A DNA stretch of 64,000 bases, from NCBI GenBank assembly GCA_951812665.1, contig CATOST010000028.1, positions 19,848-83,847 of the forward strand. Direction: 5' to 3'. The DNA is from an uncultured Acidobacteriota bacterium (GTDB lineage: Bacteria; Acidobacteriota; UBA6911; RPQK01; JAJDTT01). Below the pieces are notes generated by a model, which searched no databases, had not been told where the DNA came from, and saw nothing but the letters and a program-made list of their open reading frames with translations. Positions 40,559 to 48,398 of this stretch are shown piece by piece (position 1 is the stretch's first letter; every line of letters begins with the position of its first letter). The translations under genes were made by a program, and so were the position numbers.

Positions 40559-41395
40559 ATGGTCGATTCACTGCTCCAGCGTTTGCGCGAAGACGGGTGG
40601 CTCCTGTTGGAAAACGTCATCCCCGCCGACCGGGTGGACGACGTCCGGCGGAACGTGTTGGCCGCCCGGGACCGTTCCCTGGAGACCGAGGAAGCCAAGC
40701 TCGTGGCCGGCGACGCCCGGGTCACGACCCGGGGCGGCGCCGTGGTGGGACTGATCAACCTGGACCAGTCCATCGCGCCCTATCTGGCAGACTCGAGAGT
40801 CCTGGCCATCATCGAGCGGCTCTGGGGAGACTACACCCGGGTCGTCTCCCTCGGCGGACTGATCAGCGATCCGGGCCACCGGGACCGGGTGTGGCACGCG
40901 GACTGGCCCTTCAACCAGACCAACGCCGCCCATATCCCGGCACCTTATCCCGACTCGGTCCAGGTCCTGACCGGGATCTTCATGCTGACACCCTTTACGG
41001 CCGAGACGGGGGGCACCTTCGTGGTGCCGGAAAGCCATCGCTCCTCCAACAACCCGACCGGAGAGAACGGCATCGACCGCGGCGCGCCCCATCCCACCGA
41101 GATTCAAGTGACCGGAAAGGCGGGTAGCCTGCTCCTGTTCGACAGCCGAATCTGGCACTCCGCGGCTCCGGTATTGAGTTCCGAGGCTCGGGTGGCGGCC
41201 GTGGTCCGATACGCTCCCTGGTGGATCAACCTGAATCCGGTGCTGCTCGGCACCGACGACCATTCCCGAATCGTGACCGAGACCAACGGGAAGCCCTACC
41301 TGGTGCCCCTGGTCAAACGGGAAGTTTTCGAGTCCCTTCCTGAAGCGGTCCAGCCACTCTTCCGGCACTGGGTGGACCGCGGAGCCCAACGATAG
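40559..41395 (+). CDS. Phytanoyl-CoA dioxygenase (PhyH) family protein
   Basis: A 278-residue Fe(II)/2-oxoglutarate dioxygenase. The iron-binding His-x-Asp is in RVWHADWPF, the distal His in LLFDSRIWHSAAP, and the 2-oxoglutarate Arg lies soon after (RVAAVVRYAPWW). ATG 40559 is supported by AAAGGCGG upstream; the earlier ATG 40508 has no site. The family hydroxylates varied substrates and is often expanded in uncultured bacteria. It lies tail to tail with a solute symporter. Confidence 0.92.
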   Translation: MVDSLLQRLREDGWLLLENVIPADRVDDVRRNVLAARDRSLETEEAKLVAGDARVTTRGGAVVGLINLDQSIAPYLADSRVLAIIERLWGDYTRVVSLGGLISDPGHRDRVWHADWPFNQTNAAHIPAPYPDSVQVLTGIFMLTPFTAETGGTFVVPESHRSSNNPTGENGIDRGAPHPTEIQVTGKAGSLLLFDSRIWHSAAPVLSSEARVAAVVRYAPWWINLNPVLLGTDDHSRIVTETNGKPYLVPLVKREVFESLPEAVQPLFRHWVDRGAQR

Positions 41396-41423
41396 CGCCA
41401 CCGATCGGGGAAATTCCCGCGAC

Positions 41424-43064
41424 TCACCAGAAAACGTAGAAAACGAGGGCCAGGGAAGCGGCCGTCACCACACTGGCCCAGAGAACGGGCCGGGCCCACA
41501 ACGGAACGGCCCGGCCGTGTGCTTCGAAGGGTGAATCCACCAGGTCCGGCACGCCCTGGCGGGACCGGTCCAGCCACCCGCCGACCCGTCCCCGGAGCAG
41601 GGCAGACGCCGGATCCCGGCCCAGAATCAGGGAGGTCAGGATCATGGCCCCTGAGGTGGCGATGATGCTCCAGACGTAGGCGGCGAACTTGTCGGTGAAC
41701 CAGACCGGAAAGAGATCCAGGCCGGACCCCACCAGTGCCAGCGCGCCGTAGCTGGAGCCGACCGCCAAACCGATGATCCCGCTGCGCCGGTGGACTCGCG
41801 TGAAGACCCCCATCAGGTAGACGGTCATGAGGGGAATGACGAACACGCTGGTGACCCGGATGAAGAAACCGGCGATGTTCTCGAAGCGGAGAATAAAGGG
41901 TATGTAGGCGAAGGAGGCGGCTACGACGAAAGGGGTCACCCAGCGGCTGACCCGGAAATAGTGGCTGTCTTCCCGGTCCCGGACGAAGAGGCGGGCGTAG
42001 ATGTCCCGGGTGCAGAGGGCGGACAGCGCCGAGCCGATCCCTTCATAGGTCGTGATCGCCGCCGCAATCACTCCGGCCACCACGATCCCCTTCAGCCCCG
42101 GTCCCAGGAATTCGTTCACCAGGAGGGGGTAGATCTGATCCGGCCGCTGCAGGGTCTCGGGCCAGACGGACCGGCCCAGGATGCCCAGGGTCCCGTTGAA
42201 ATACATCAGGACTATGGTCATCCCCGAGGCCAGGAGAACGGACATCTTCACGTCCCACAGCGACCGGGCGCCGAACAGCTTCATGGTCTCGCTGTGATTC
42301 ACGATGGGGTACGCGGCTCCGATGATGAGCCATGCCGCGGTCACCACCAGAGGGTCGGGGCTGCCTGGCCGCGAGACGCCGATATGCAGCAGATAGCCGG
42401 GCAGGTCGGCTCCCCCCTTGAGGGTCAGTTTCTCCATGGCGCCCGACCAGCCGCCGGCGGCGTCCCAGAGCACGGTCCACAAGACCAGGACGCCCGTGAC
42501 CATGGCCACCGTCAGGAGCGCGTCGACCCAGGCGATGGTCTTGAGTCCTCCCCGGGCCGAATACAGGGTGGCCATGCCCGCAAACGCCGCCACGGTGATC
42601 CAGGCCCAGAACTCGTCGAGACCCATGACCAAGGTGAGAGTCAACTGCAGCGAGATGGCGATTCCCGCCAGGATGTTGGTCCGGTACTGAAACTGCACCA
42701 GGGCGCTGATGACCCGGGCCGCCGGTCCGAATCGATACTCCAGGTACTCGGCGTTGGTGAACAACCCGGCCCGGTACATGGGAGGCAATACGAAGAAGGC
42801 GGCGATGGTGTACCCCGTCACCACGCCCAGCCACCAGGTCGTGAGGACGGAGATGCCCTCGACGTAGGTCATCCCGTTGACTCCCACGATGTCCCCGCTG
42901 TCGACGGAGGTGGCGAACAGGGAGATGGCCACGATCCAGAAGGGGAGGCTGCGGCCGCCCAGAAACCAGTCCAGGTTGGTCTTGGTTTCGCGGGAACGCA
43001 CCAAGCCGTAGCCGAAGACCAACAAGTTGAGGCCGAGGACGATGACCCAGTCTAGGGTGGACAT
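41424..43064 (-). CDS. Sodium:solute symporter (SSS family)
   Basis: A 546-residue protein with about 13 membrane helices. Typical SSS segments are SRETKTNLDWFLGGRSLPFWIVAISLFATSVDSGDIVG at helices 1-2 and GLFTNAEYLEYRFGPAARV, with GIVVAGVIAAAITTYEGIGSALSALCTRDIYARLF around the sodium site. The C-terminus ends in a final hydrophobic helix. The substrate is not identifiable (sugar, amino acid or organic acid). It lies 39 nt downstream of the AttH gene on the same strand and may be read through from that operon. Confidence 0.92.
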   Translation of the reverse strand: MSTLDWVIVLGLNLLVFGYGLVRSRETKTNLDWFLGGRSLPFWIVAISLFATSVDSGDIVGVNGMTYVEGISVLTTWWLGVVTGYTIAAFFVLPPMYRAGLFTNAEYLEYRFGPAARVISALVQFQYRTNILAGIAISLQLTLTLVMGLDEFWAWITVAAFAGMATLYSARGGLKTIAWVDALLTVAMVTGVLVLWTVLWDAAGGWSGAMEKLTLKGGADLPGYLLHIGVSRPGSPDPLVVTAAWLIIGAAYPIVNHSETMKLFGARSLWDVKMSVLLASGMTIVLMYFNGTLGILGRSVWPETLQRPDQIYPLLVNEFLGPGLKGIVVAGVIAAAITTYEGIGSALSALCTRDIYARLFVRDREDSHYFRVSRWVTPFVVAASFAYIPFILRFENIAGFFIRVTSVFVIPLMTVYLMGVFTRVHRRSGIIGLAVGSSYGALALVGSGLDLFPVWFTDKFAAYVWSIIATSGAMILTSLILGRDPASALLRGRVGGWLDRSRQGVPDLVDSPFEAHGRAVPLWARPVLWASVVTAASLALVFYVFW

Positions 43065-43103
43065 CTCGATTCAGTGCCTTCTCACTGCGCGCGTCCGCCG
43101 GTT

Positions 43104-44216
43104 TCAGAGTGCCGGCCGGCTCCGCTCCGCGTATCCGGTCAATTCCACGTATCCCTGTCCCATCCGGACGCCCGTCGGCGTCTCGATCTTCACCGGACCT
43201 TCCCAGTAAGCGAGTCCCGGCAGAAGCCGGCTCACGTTCTCGGAGTCCGAAAGCTCCGGCGTCACCATTATCTCCAGTCCCTCGCCCGGGAGTCCCACCC
43301 GCCACCCGGCGGGATAGCGGGCGCCGTTGCGGGGGCTGCTCCAACTGCCGGTGGAACGGACCGACCACTCGCCCGGTTCCAGATATCGGGTTCTTCCGTC
43401 TTCCGAAATCAGCGTCCCGTGGGCGAAATCCACTTCGTCGTCGAGATCCCTCAGGAGGTAGAGCATCAGGTCGCGGCCGTCTTCCAACTGCAGACTGAAC
43501 CAGTCCCACCCCACCTGACGGGCTCCCAACTGCTGGGACCCGAACTCCTTGTCCATCCAGGAGACGCCCTCCACCTCCAGTTCCTCGCCTCCAATGGAAA
43601 CCTGGCCCCGGGTCGCCATCCGGGTGAAGCTGTAATATTGGCTCGCGGCGCCGTCCTCTCCTCCCTTCATGCTGTAGCCGTTGGGACCCTGAAAAATCGG
43701 GCCCTTGGTCCCACGCGTCGTGAGCCGGAAGGAAAAGTCCTGGCTCTCGTCCGAGGCAGCGAGGTCAAAGCCTTCGCCGTTCCAGTGCAGGCTCCAGCGG
43801 CCGGAACTTCCGGCGGGAGCCCGGCTCCAGGCGATGAGCGGCCCCGATCCGTCCCCGAATTCTCCCAGCAGCGGCATGGCTCGATAGAGGATCTCGGTGA
43901 AGAGATGCCGCTTGCCCTTCAGGTCGGTCACGGCAGCGTGCCCCATGATGACATCCCGGGCGGTCCAGGCCGAGTCCAACGGCGGCGGCGAGGGTTGGAG
44001 CCCGACCCGGAAAAAGGTGAACTGGTAGCCGAATCGGCGCGGGGTCTCCTCGCGGGTCCGGAGGTGTCCCGTGAAGTACCACCATTCGGTGCGGTAGCCG
44101 GTTCTGGCCCAGTGATCCTGAGGGAACGACCAAGCATAATCGGTGCGGGCCGGTTTCCAATCGAGGGGCGCCCCCAGCAGACTCAGAATGACCAGCGCTC
44201 CGGCAAGAAATGGCAT
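43104..44216 (-). CDS. AttH/lipocalin-like (CrtC-type) secreted protein
   Basis: Residues 1-17 form a short signal peptide. The body has the AttH/hydroxyneurosporene-synthase signature: FPQDHWARTGYRTEWWYFTGHL, FGYQFTFFRVGL, MDKEFGSQQLG..GWDWFSLQLEDGRDLMLYLLRD and the late GYVELTGYAE. The fold is a duplicated lipocalin; carotenoid hydratases share it, but here there are no carotenoid genes. It begins 5 nt after the permease stop and is part of an ATPase-permease-AttH operon. Confidence 0.9.
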   Translation of the reverse strand: MPFLAGALVILSLLGAPLDWKPARTDYAWSFPQDHWARTGYRTEWWYFTGHLRTREETPRRFGYQFTFFRVGLQPSPPPLDSAWTARDVIMGHAAVTDLKGKRHLFTEILYRAMPLLGEFGDGSGPLIAWSRAPAGSSGRWSLHWNGEGFDLAASDESQDFSFRLTTRGTKGPIFQGPNGYSMKGGEDGAASQYYSFTRMATRGQVSIGGEELEVEGVSWMDKEFGSQQLGARQVGWDWFSLQLEDGRDLMLYLLRDLDDEVDFAHGTLISEDGRTRYLEPGEWSVRSTGSWSSPRNGARYPAGWRVGLPGEGLEIMVTPELSDSENVSRLLPGLAYWEGPVKIETPTGVRMGQGYVELTGYAERSRPAL

Positions 44217-44221
44217 CTGGA

Positions 44222-46744
44222 CTAAAGGTCCTCTCGGCTGAGCTGCGTCGCCGGCGTCCGGCTGGCCGCCAGCGCCGGATACAGGCTCGCCAGCACCGCC
44301 GCCGCCAGGATGGTCGCGGACTGGGCCAGGACGGTTCCCCAGGGCCAGTGGACCTGTATGGTCCAGCCGAAGTAGGCCCGATTGATGACGAAGACCAGGA
44401 TGGCCGCCAGGATGACTCCACCCCCCAGGCCCAGGGCGAGCCCGGTGGCTCCCATTCCCAGTCCCTTGCCCACGAAGATCCGAAAGAGCTGGGACCTCCG
44501 GGCGCCGAGGGAACGGTAGAGGGCCAGCTCGGCCGACTCTTCCCGGGCCAGGACCAACAATGTCAATATGATACCCGCGACGGCGATCAGCAGGCTCGTC
44601 CCCTGCAGCAGACGGGTGACGGCAAAGGTCTGGTCGAAGATCTCCATCACCTCCTGGCGCAGTTTCCGGTTGCTTCGAAACAGGAGAGATTCTCCCGCGT
44701 GCACCGCCCGAAGGCGGTCGATGGTCTTGCCAGTGTCGGCTCCGGGCCTCAGATAGAGGGCCATGCTTTGGACGGGACCCGGACCGAAGAGTTTCTCCAT
44801 CGTCTCCAGCCCGACCACGGCCAGTCCGGTTCCGGGCTGATAGTCGTAGTAGACGCCGGCGATGGGAAGGCGCACGGCACCCGCCGGTGTCGCCAATGGA
44901 AGATGATCCCCTGGCTCCAGACCGCGCCGCCGGGCCAGAGTCTCCCCCACTAAAGCTGCGCCATCGTCCCGGAACTGCCGATAGACGGCGTCCGGATCTC
45001 CTCCCGTGAGAGGGAATCGAGCCTCTCCCCCGGGAAGTCCGGTCTCGACCCCGGCCAGAAAGATGCGCTCGTCACCGGATTGGACCTTCAGCCTCCGGTA
45101 GCGGTCGATGGCCACGACGTCCTCCACGCGCGACAATTCGGAAACCAACTCCGGATTCAAAGCGGCCTCGTCGCCTCTCCCCCTCCATGACTCGGTCTTG
45201 ACGTAGATGTCCGCCTGGACCGAGGTCCGAAGCCAAACTTCCAGCGTCTTCCGGAAGCTGCTGGTCTTGAGAGTCACGCCGACCATCATGCTCACCGCGA
45301 TGGCCAGCGAGGACGCCGTGAAGACCGTGGTGGTCCAGCGGCCCGCCAAAGACCGGAATCCATATCCCACACCGAGTCCGGACAGGGGTAGCCGAGACGC
45401 CGCCCGGACCAGGATGGGAGTGAACAGCGGGATGGCCGCCAGCAGAGCAATGCCCAGAACGAAGCCGGCCGGCCGCCAGTCCGAGGAGAACCGGTACCAG
45501 ACCGCTGCGATCGCCAATATCCCGGTCCCGGCCAGAGCCAGGGGAATCGCCGACGTCCGCGCTTTCTCCTGCAGGAGGCGGGAAGAGAGGAGCGCCCTGG
45601 GAGGGGAGAGACAGAGGTCCAGGGCAGGGAGCAGGGTTCCGGCCAGGGCGGCGCCCATGCCGGCGGCGGCGCCCGCCAGGTAGACCCACGGGGGGACCTG
45701 GAGGGAGGTGATCTCGTTCAGGAGATAGACGTACGTCAGGGTGGCGCTGACGGCCTCCACGTTGGCTCTGGCGGCCCAGTAACCCAAGCCGGTTCCCAGC
45801 GTCACCCCCAGCGCCCCTACCAAGGCCGCCTCGAAGGCGATAAGTCCCAACAGTTGCGCTCTCGTCGCTCCCACGGCCCGGAGCACTCCGAACTCGCGCC
45901 TCCGGCGCACCAGCAGCGCCTGGGAACTCGTGTAGACGACGAAACTGCCGACGAAGAGGCTGATCAGGCTCAACGCCGTCAGGTTCAGGCGGAACGCGCT
46001 CAGGAGGCCGGCCGCCTCGTCCTCTCTCTGCGTCGGGGTCAGAACTTCCACCGACGGACCCAGTCGCCGTTCCAGGAGCGTCTTGAGATCCGCGCGATCT
46101 TCAGCCGCCGCCTCGACATGGATCTCGTGCAACTCGCCCGGCCGACCCAGCAGGCCCTGGACCTGAGAGATGTCCATGACGGCCAGCTTGGCCCCGGCCA
46201 GAGTCGTGACTCGAGCGAAGTCCACCAGGGCGCCGATGACCAGGCGGGAAACCCGCGAACCGCAGGAAACCTCGATCGAATCTCCTAACGACCAGCCTTG
46301 AGTTCGGGCCAGCTCGGGAGTCACGGCCATCCAGCCGGGCCGGGTCAATGCCGCGGACGCCTTCTCCCGACCTAGAAGCCTTAGACTCTCCCGCGAGGCC
46401 GGCGAAAGGAGATCGATGCCCATCACTTCCAGCAGCAGCGAGTCCGAGCCCTTGACCGCCACGTCCAGCCGGTAGACGGGCCAGGCTCCCCGGACGCCCC
46501 GGGTGCCGAGCACTTCCGGAAAGAGGCTCTCGTTCAGGGTCTGGTTCAAGCCCCGGACGGTGAGGTCCGCTTCCGACCCCACGGCCCGAAGGGCTCCCCG
46601 GAACGCGGACACGGCGCTCAGGTTGATGATCTGGACCGAGAGGACCGAGGCGACGCCCAGGGCGACGCCGAAGACCGTCAAGGCGTAGAGAGAACGGCCC
46701 GATCGGAAACGCGTCTTCAGCGTGTGCAGCAGGTAGCGCCTCAT
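44222..46744 (-). CDS. FtsX-like ABC permease, double-unit
   Basis: An 840-residue permease with two FtsX-type membrane cores: residues 1-390 and 430-840, with ten predicted helices (YALTVFGVALGVASVLSVQII; LTALSLISLFVGSFVVYTSSQALLVRR; LRAVGATRAQLLGLIAFEAAL; LYRSLGARRSQLFRIFVGKGLGMG). Large periplasmic domains lie after the first helix of each core. ATG 46744 overlaps the TGA of the ATPase gene (ATGA), so translation is coupled. With the ATPase and AttH it probably forms an export or lipoprotein-release machine of the MacB/Lol type. Confidence 0.92.
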   Translation of the reverse strand: MRRYLLHTLKTRFRSGRSLYALTVFGVALGVASVLSVQIINLSAVSAFRGALRAVGSEADLTVRGLNQTLNESLFPEVLGTRGVRGAWPVYRLDVAVKGSDSLLLEVMGIDLLSPASRESLRLLGREKASAALTRPGWMAVTPELARTQGWSLGDSIEVSCGSRVSRLVIGALVDFARVTTLAGAKLAVMDISQVQGLLGRPGELHEIHVEAAAEDRADLKTLLERRLGPSVEVLTPTQREDEAAGLLSAFRLNLTALSLISLFVGSFVVYTSSQALLVRRRREFGVLRAVGATRAQLLGLIAFEAALVGALGVTLGTGLGYWAARANVEAVSATLTYVYLLNEITSLQVPPWVYLAGAAAGMGAALAGTLLPALDLCLSPPRALLSSRLLQEKARTSAIPLALAGTGILAIAAVWYRFSSDWRPAGFVLGIALLAAIPLFTPILVRAASRLPLSGLGVGYGFRSLAGRWTTTVFTASSLAIAVSMMVGVTLKTSSFRKTLEVWLRTSVQADIYVKTESWRGRGDEAALNPELVSELSRVEDVVAIDRYRRLKVQSGDERIFLAGVETGLPGGEARFPLTGGDPDAVYRQFRDDGAALVGETLARRRGLEPGDHLPLATPAGAVRLPIAGVYYDYQPGTGLAVVGLETMEKLFGPGPVQSMALYLRPGADTGKTIDRLRAVHAGESLLFRSNRKLRQEVMEIFDQTFAVTRLLQGTSLLIAVAGIILTLLVLAREESAELALYRSLGARRSQLFRIFVGKGLGMGATGLALGLGGGVILAAILVFVINRAYFGWTIQVHWPWGTVLAQSATILAAAVLASLYPALAASRTPATQLSREDL

Positions 46745-47421
46745 ACGGCGTCCAGGACCCCGCTGTGGATCCGCCAAACGTCATCGGCCAGCCCCGCCAG
46801 CTCCCGGCTGTGGGTGACGTAGAGCAGAGTCGCGCCCTCTTGGGTCACGAGCTCAAGCATCAGTTCCAGGACGAGCCACGAATTCTCGTCATCCAGATTC
46901 CCCGTAGGCTCATCCGCCAGGATCAGCCGCGGACGTTGCAGGAGAGCCCGGCAGATGGCGACCCGCTGCATCTCTCCGCCGCTCAGGTTGCTGACCGGAT
47001 CGTCGGCACGATCGGCCAGGCCGACCCGTTCCAACAGCTCCAGCACCCGCGGTTCGAAGTCACGTTGTTTCCCGCCGGCGACCAGTGCCGGTAGTCCCAC
47101 GTTCTCTCTCACCGGCAAGTGGGGCAGAAGATGGAAGAACTGGAAGACGAGGCCGATCTCGTTCCTGCGCAACAGAGTCCGATCGCGGTCCGAAAAGCGG
47201 GCCAGGTCGTTTCCCAGAACCTCGACCCGGCCGCGGGTCGGAAGATCGATGCCCGCGGCCAGATGAAGGAGGGTGGACTTGCCGCTACCGCTTCGGCCCA
47301 CGATGGCGACGCGGCGTCCGGACGCCACCTGGAAGGAGACGTCGTGAAGCGCCGTCAGGCCCGCTCCGGCGGATTCCCCATAGGTCTTCGAGACGTGTGA
47401 AAACGCCAGGATGGGAGTCAT
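46741..47421 (-). CDS. LolD/MacB-type ABC transporter ATPase
   Basis: A 226-residue ATPase with Walker A GRSGSGKST, Q-loop LVFQFFHLLP, signature LSGGEMQRVAI, Walker B LILADEPTGNLD and H-loop LYVTHSRE. Length and motifs fit the mechanotransmission group (LolD/MacB/FtsE). It is the first gene of the three-gene operon. Upstream lies the AT-rich regulatory stretch of the divergent ferritin gene. Confidence 0.95.
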   Translation of the reverse strand: MTPILAFSHVSKTYGESAGAGLTALHDVSFQVASGRRVAIVGRSGSGKSTLLHLAAGIDLPTRGRVEVLGNDLARFSDRDRTLLRRNEIGLVFQFFHLLPHLPVRENVGLPALVAGGKQRDFEPRVLELLERVGLADRADDPVSNLSGGEMQRVAICRALLQRPRLILADEPTGNLDDENSWLVLELMLELVTQEGATLLYVTHSRELAGLADDVWRIHSGVLDAV

Positions 47422-47617
47422 CTCAATAGAACAGGTTATGGGGAACGCCGGAACGAATTCAACAGAATTCCGGAGGAATTGCAGGATCCCGAAGGTTCTC
47501 GGGAAAGGTTGTTCGGCGCGGTGGGCAGCGGGGCCCGGGTCTCAATCAAATTATATGTCGATTTACATGTTGCGGCGGAACCGGCAGGATACCGGCTCAA
47601 ATCCGATGTTGAAATTC

Positions 47618-47710
47618 AATATCATAGAATCCCTTAGTGAATATGAATATCATTATCGATGATATTGAATGTCAGCATCCCCGAAAGTGAAATCCGATAT
47701 CATTGATATT
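47618..47710. promoter_or_regulatory. Fur-box-like site and AATATCAT repeats upstream of ferritin
   Basis: GAATATGAATATCATTATC (47639-47657) matches 15 of 19 positions of the Fur consensus. AATATCAT/ATGATATT form an inverted pair (47646-47666), with further AATATCAT at 47618 and GATATCATTGATATT at 47696-47710. The site lies about 100 bp upstream of the ferritin -35 and in the divergent ATPase upstream region; iron control is a fair inference. The rest of this 430-nt gap holds no gene. Confidence 0.55.
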
Positions 47711-47753
47711 GATGTTCTATTTCAATAAGCCCTTTATTTACTATGTTTTACAT

Positions 47754-47783
47754 TTGACAAATCAGAAATTTGCTATGTATAGT
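47754..47783 (+). promoter_or_regulatory. Ferritin promoter
   Basis: TTGACA (47754-47759), an 18-bp spacer and TATAGT (47778-47783), about 67 nt before the start codon. TTTGCTATGTATAG (47769-47782) overlaps the -10 and repeats the left arm and half the right arm of the palindromes at 4024-4072. Confidence 0.65.
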
Positions 47784-47849
47784 TCTTCTCGTACAGTTAA
47801 ATAATCGGGCTTCGGAACGGTAACGGATACCAACACAGAGGAGTCAAAT

Positions 47850-48335
47850 ATGAACAGCACAACCAACCAGGCTCTGAATCAACAGATTCACATGGAACTG
47901 GAGTCCTCCTACCTTTATCTGGCCCTGTCCGCCTACTACGACTCGAAGGATCTCCCCGGTTTTGCGCACTGGATGAGAGAGCAGAGCCGGGAGGAGTACG
48001 GACATGCCATGAGGATATTCGACTTCCTTCTGACCCGTGGCGCGGAGGTCACTCTGGATGCTCTCGGAAAACCCGCACCCGAGTTCGGGTGTCCTACGAA
48101 GGCGTTCGATCAAGTGCTCGAGCACGAGAGATCGGTCACTCAGGCCATACACAGACTCTACGAAGCCGCTGTTGCAGAGGGTGATCACGCCACGAGTGTG
48201 GAGCTTCAGTGGTTCATCCAGGAACAGGTCGAGGAGGAAAAGTCGGCCGAGGACGTCGCCGCTCAACTCCGGCTCGGCGGATCCGAGCCCCTAGGCCTGT
48301 TGATCATCGATCGGCAACTGGCAGAACGAGAATAG
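47850..48335 (+). CDS. ftnA: Ferritin
   Basis: A 161-residue non-heme ferritin. The ferroxidase ligands are in HMELESSYLYLALSAY (first Glu), REEYGHAMRIFDFLL (Glu and His) and the later VLEHERSVTQ and ELQWFIQEQVEEEKSAED helix. GFAHWMREQSREE is also typical. It stores iron as a 24-mer cage. GAGGAG lies 6 nt before the ATG, with a good promoter and a Fur-like site upstream, suggesting iron-responsive expression. Confidence 0.95.
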   Translation: MNSTTNQALNQQIHMELESSYLYLALSAYYDSKDLPGFAHWMREQSREEYGHAMRIFDFLLTRGAEVTLDALGKPAPEFGCPTKAFDQVLEHERSVTQAIHRLYEAAVAEGDHATSVELQWFIQEQVEEEKSAEDVAAQLRLGGSEPLGLLIIDRQLAERE

Positions 48336-48398
48336 CTCGGATCGAATGCTTCTGAAACAACGGTGCCAAGGGGGAACAGGCAAGGAGTAGAGGTTGTC

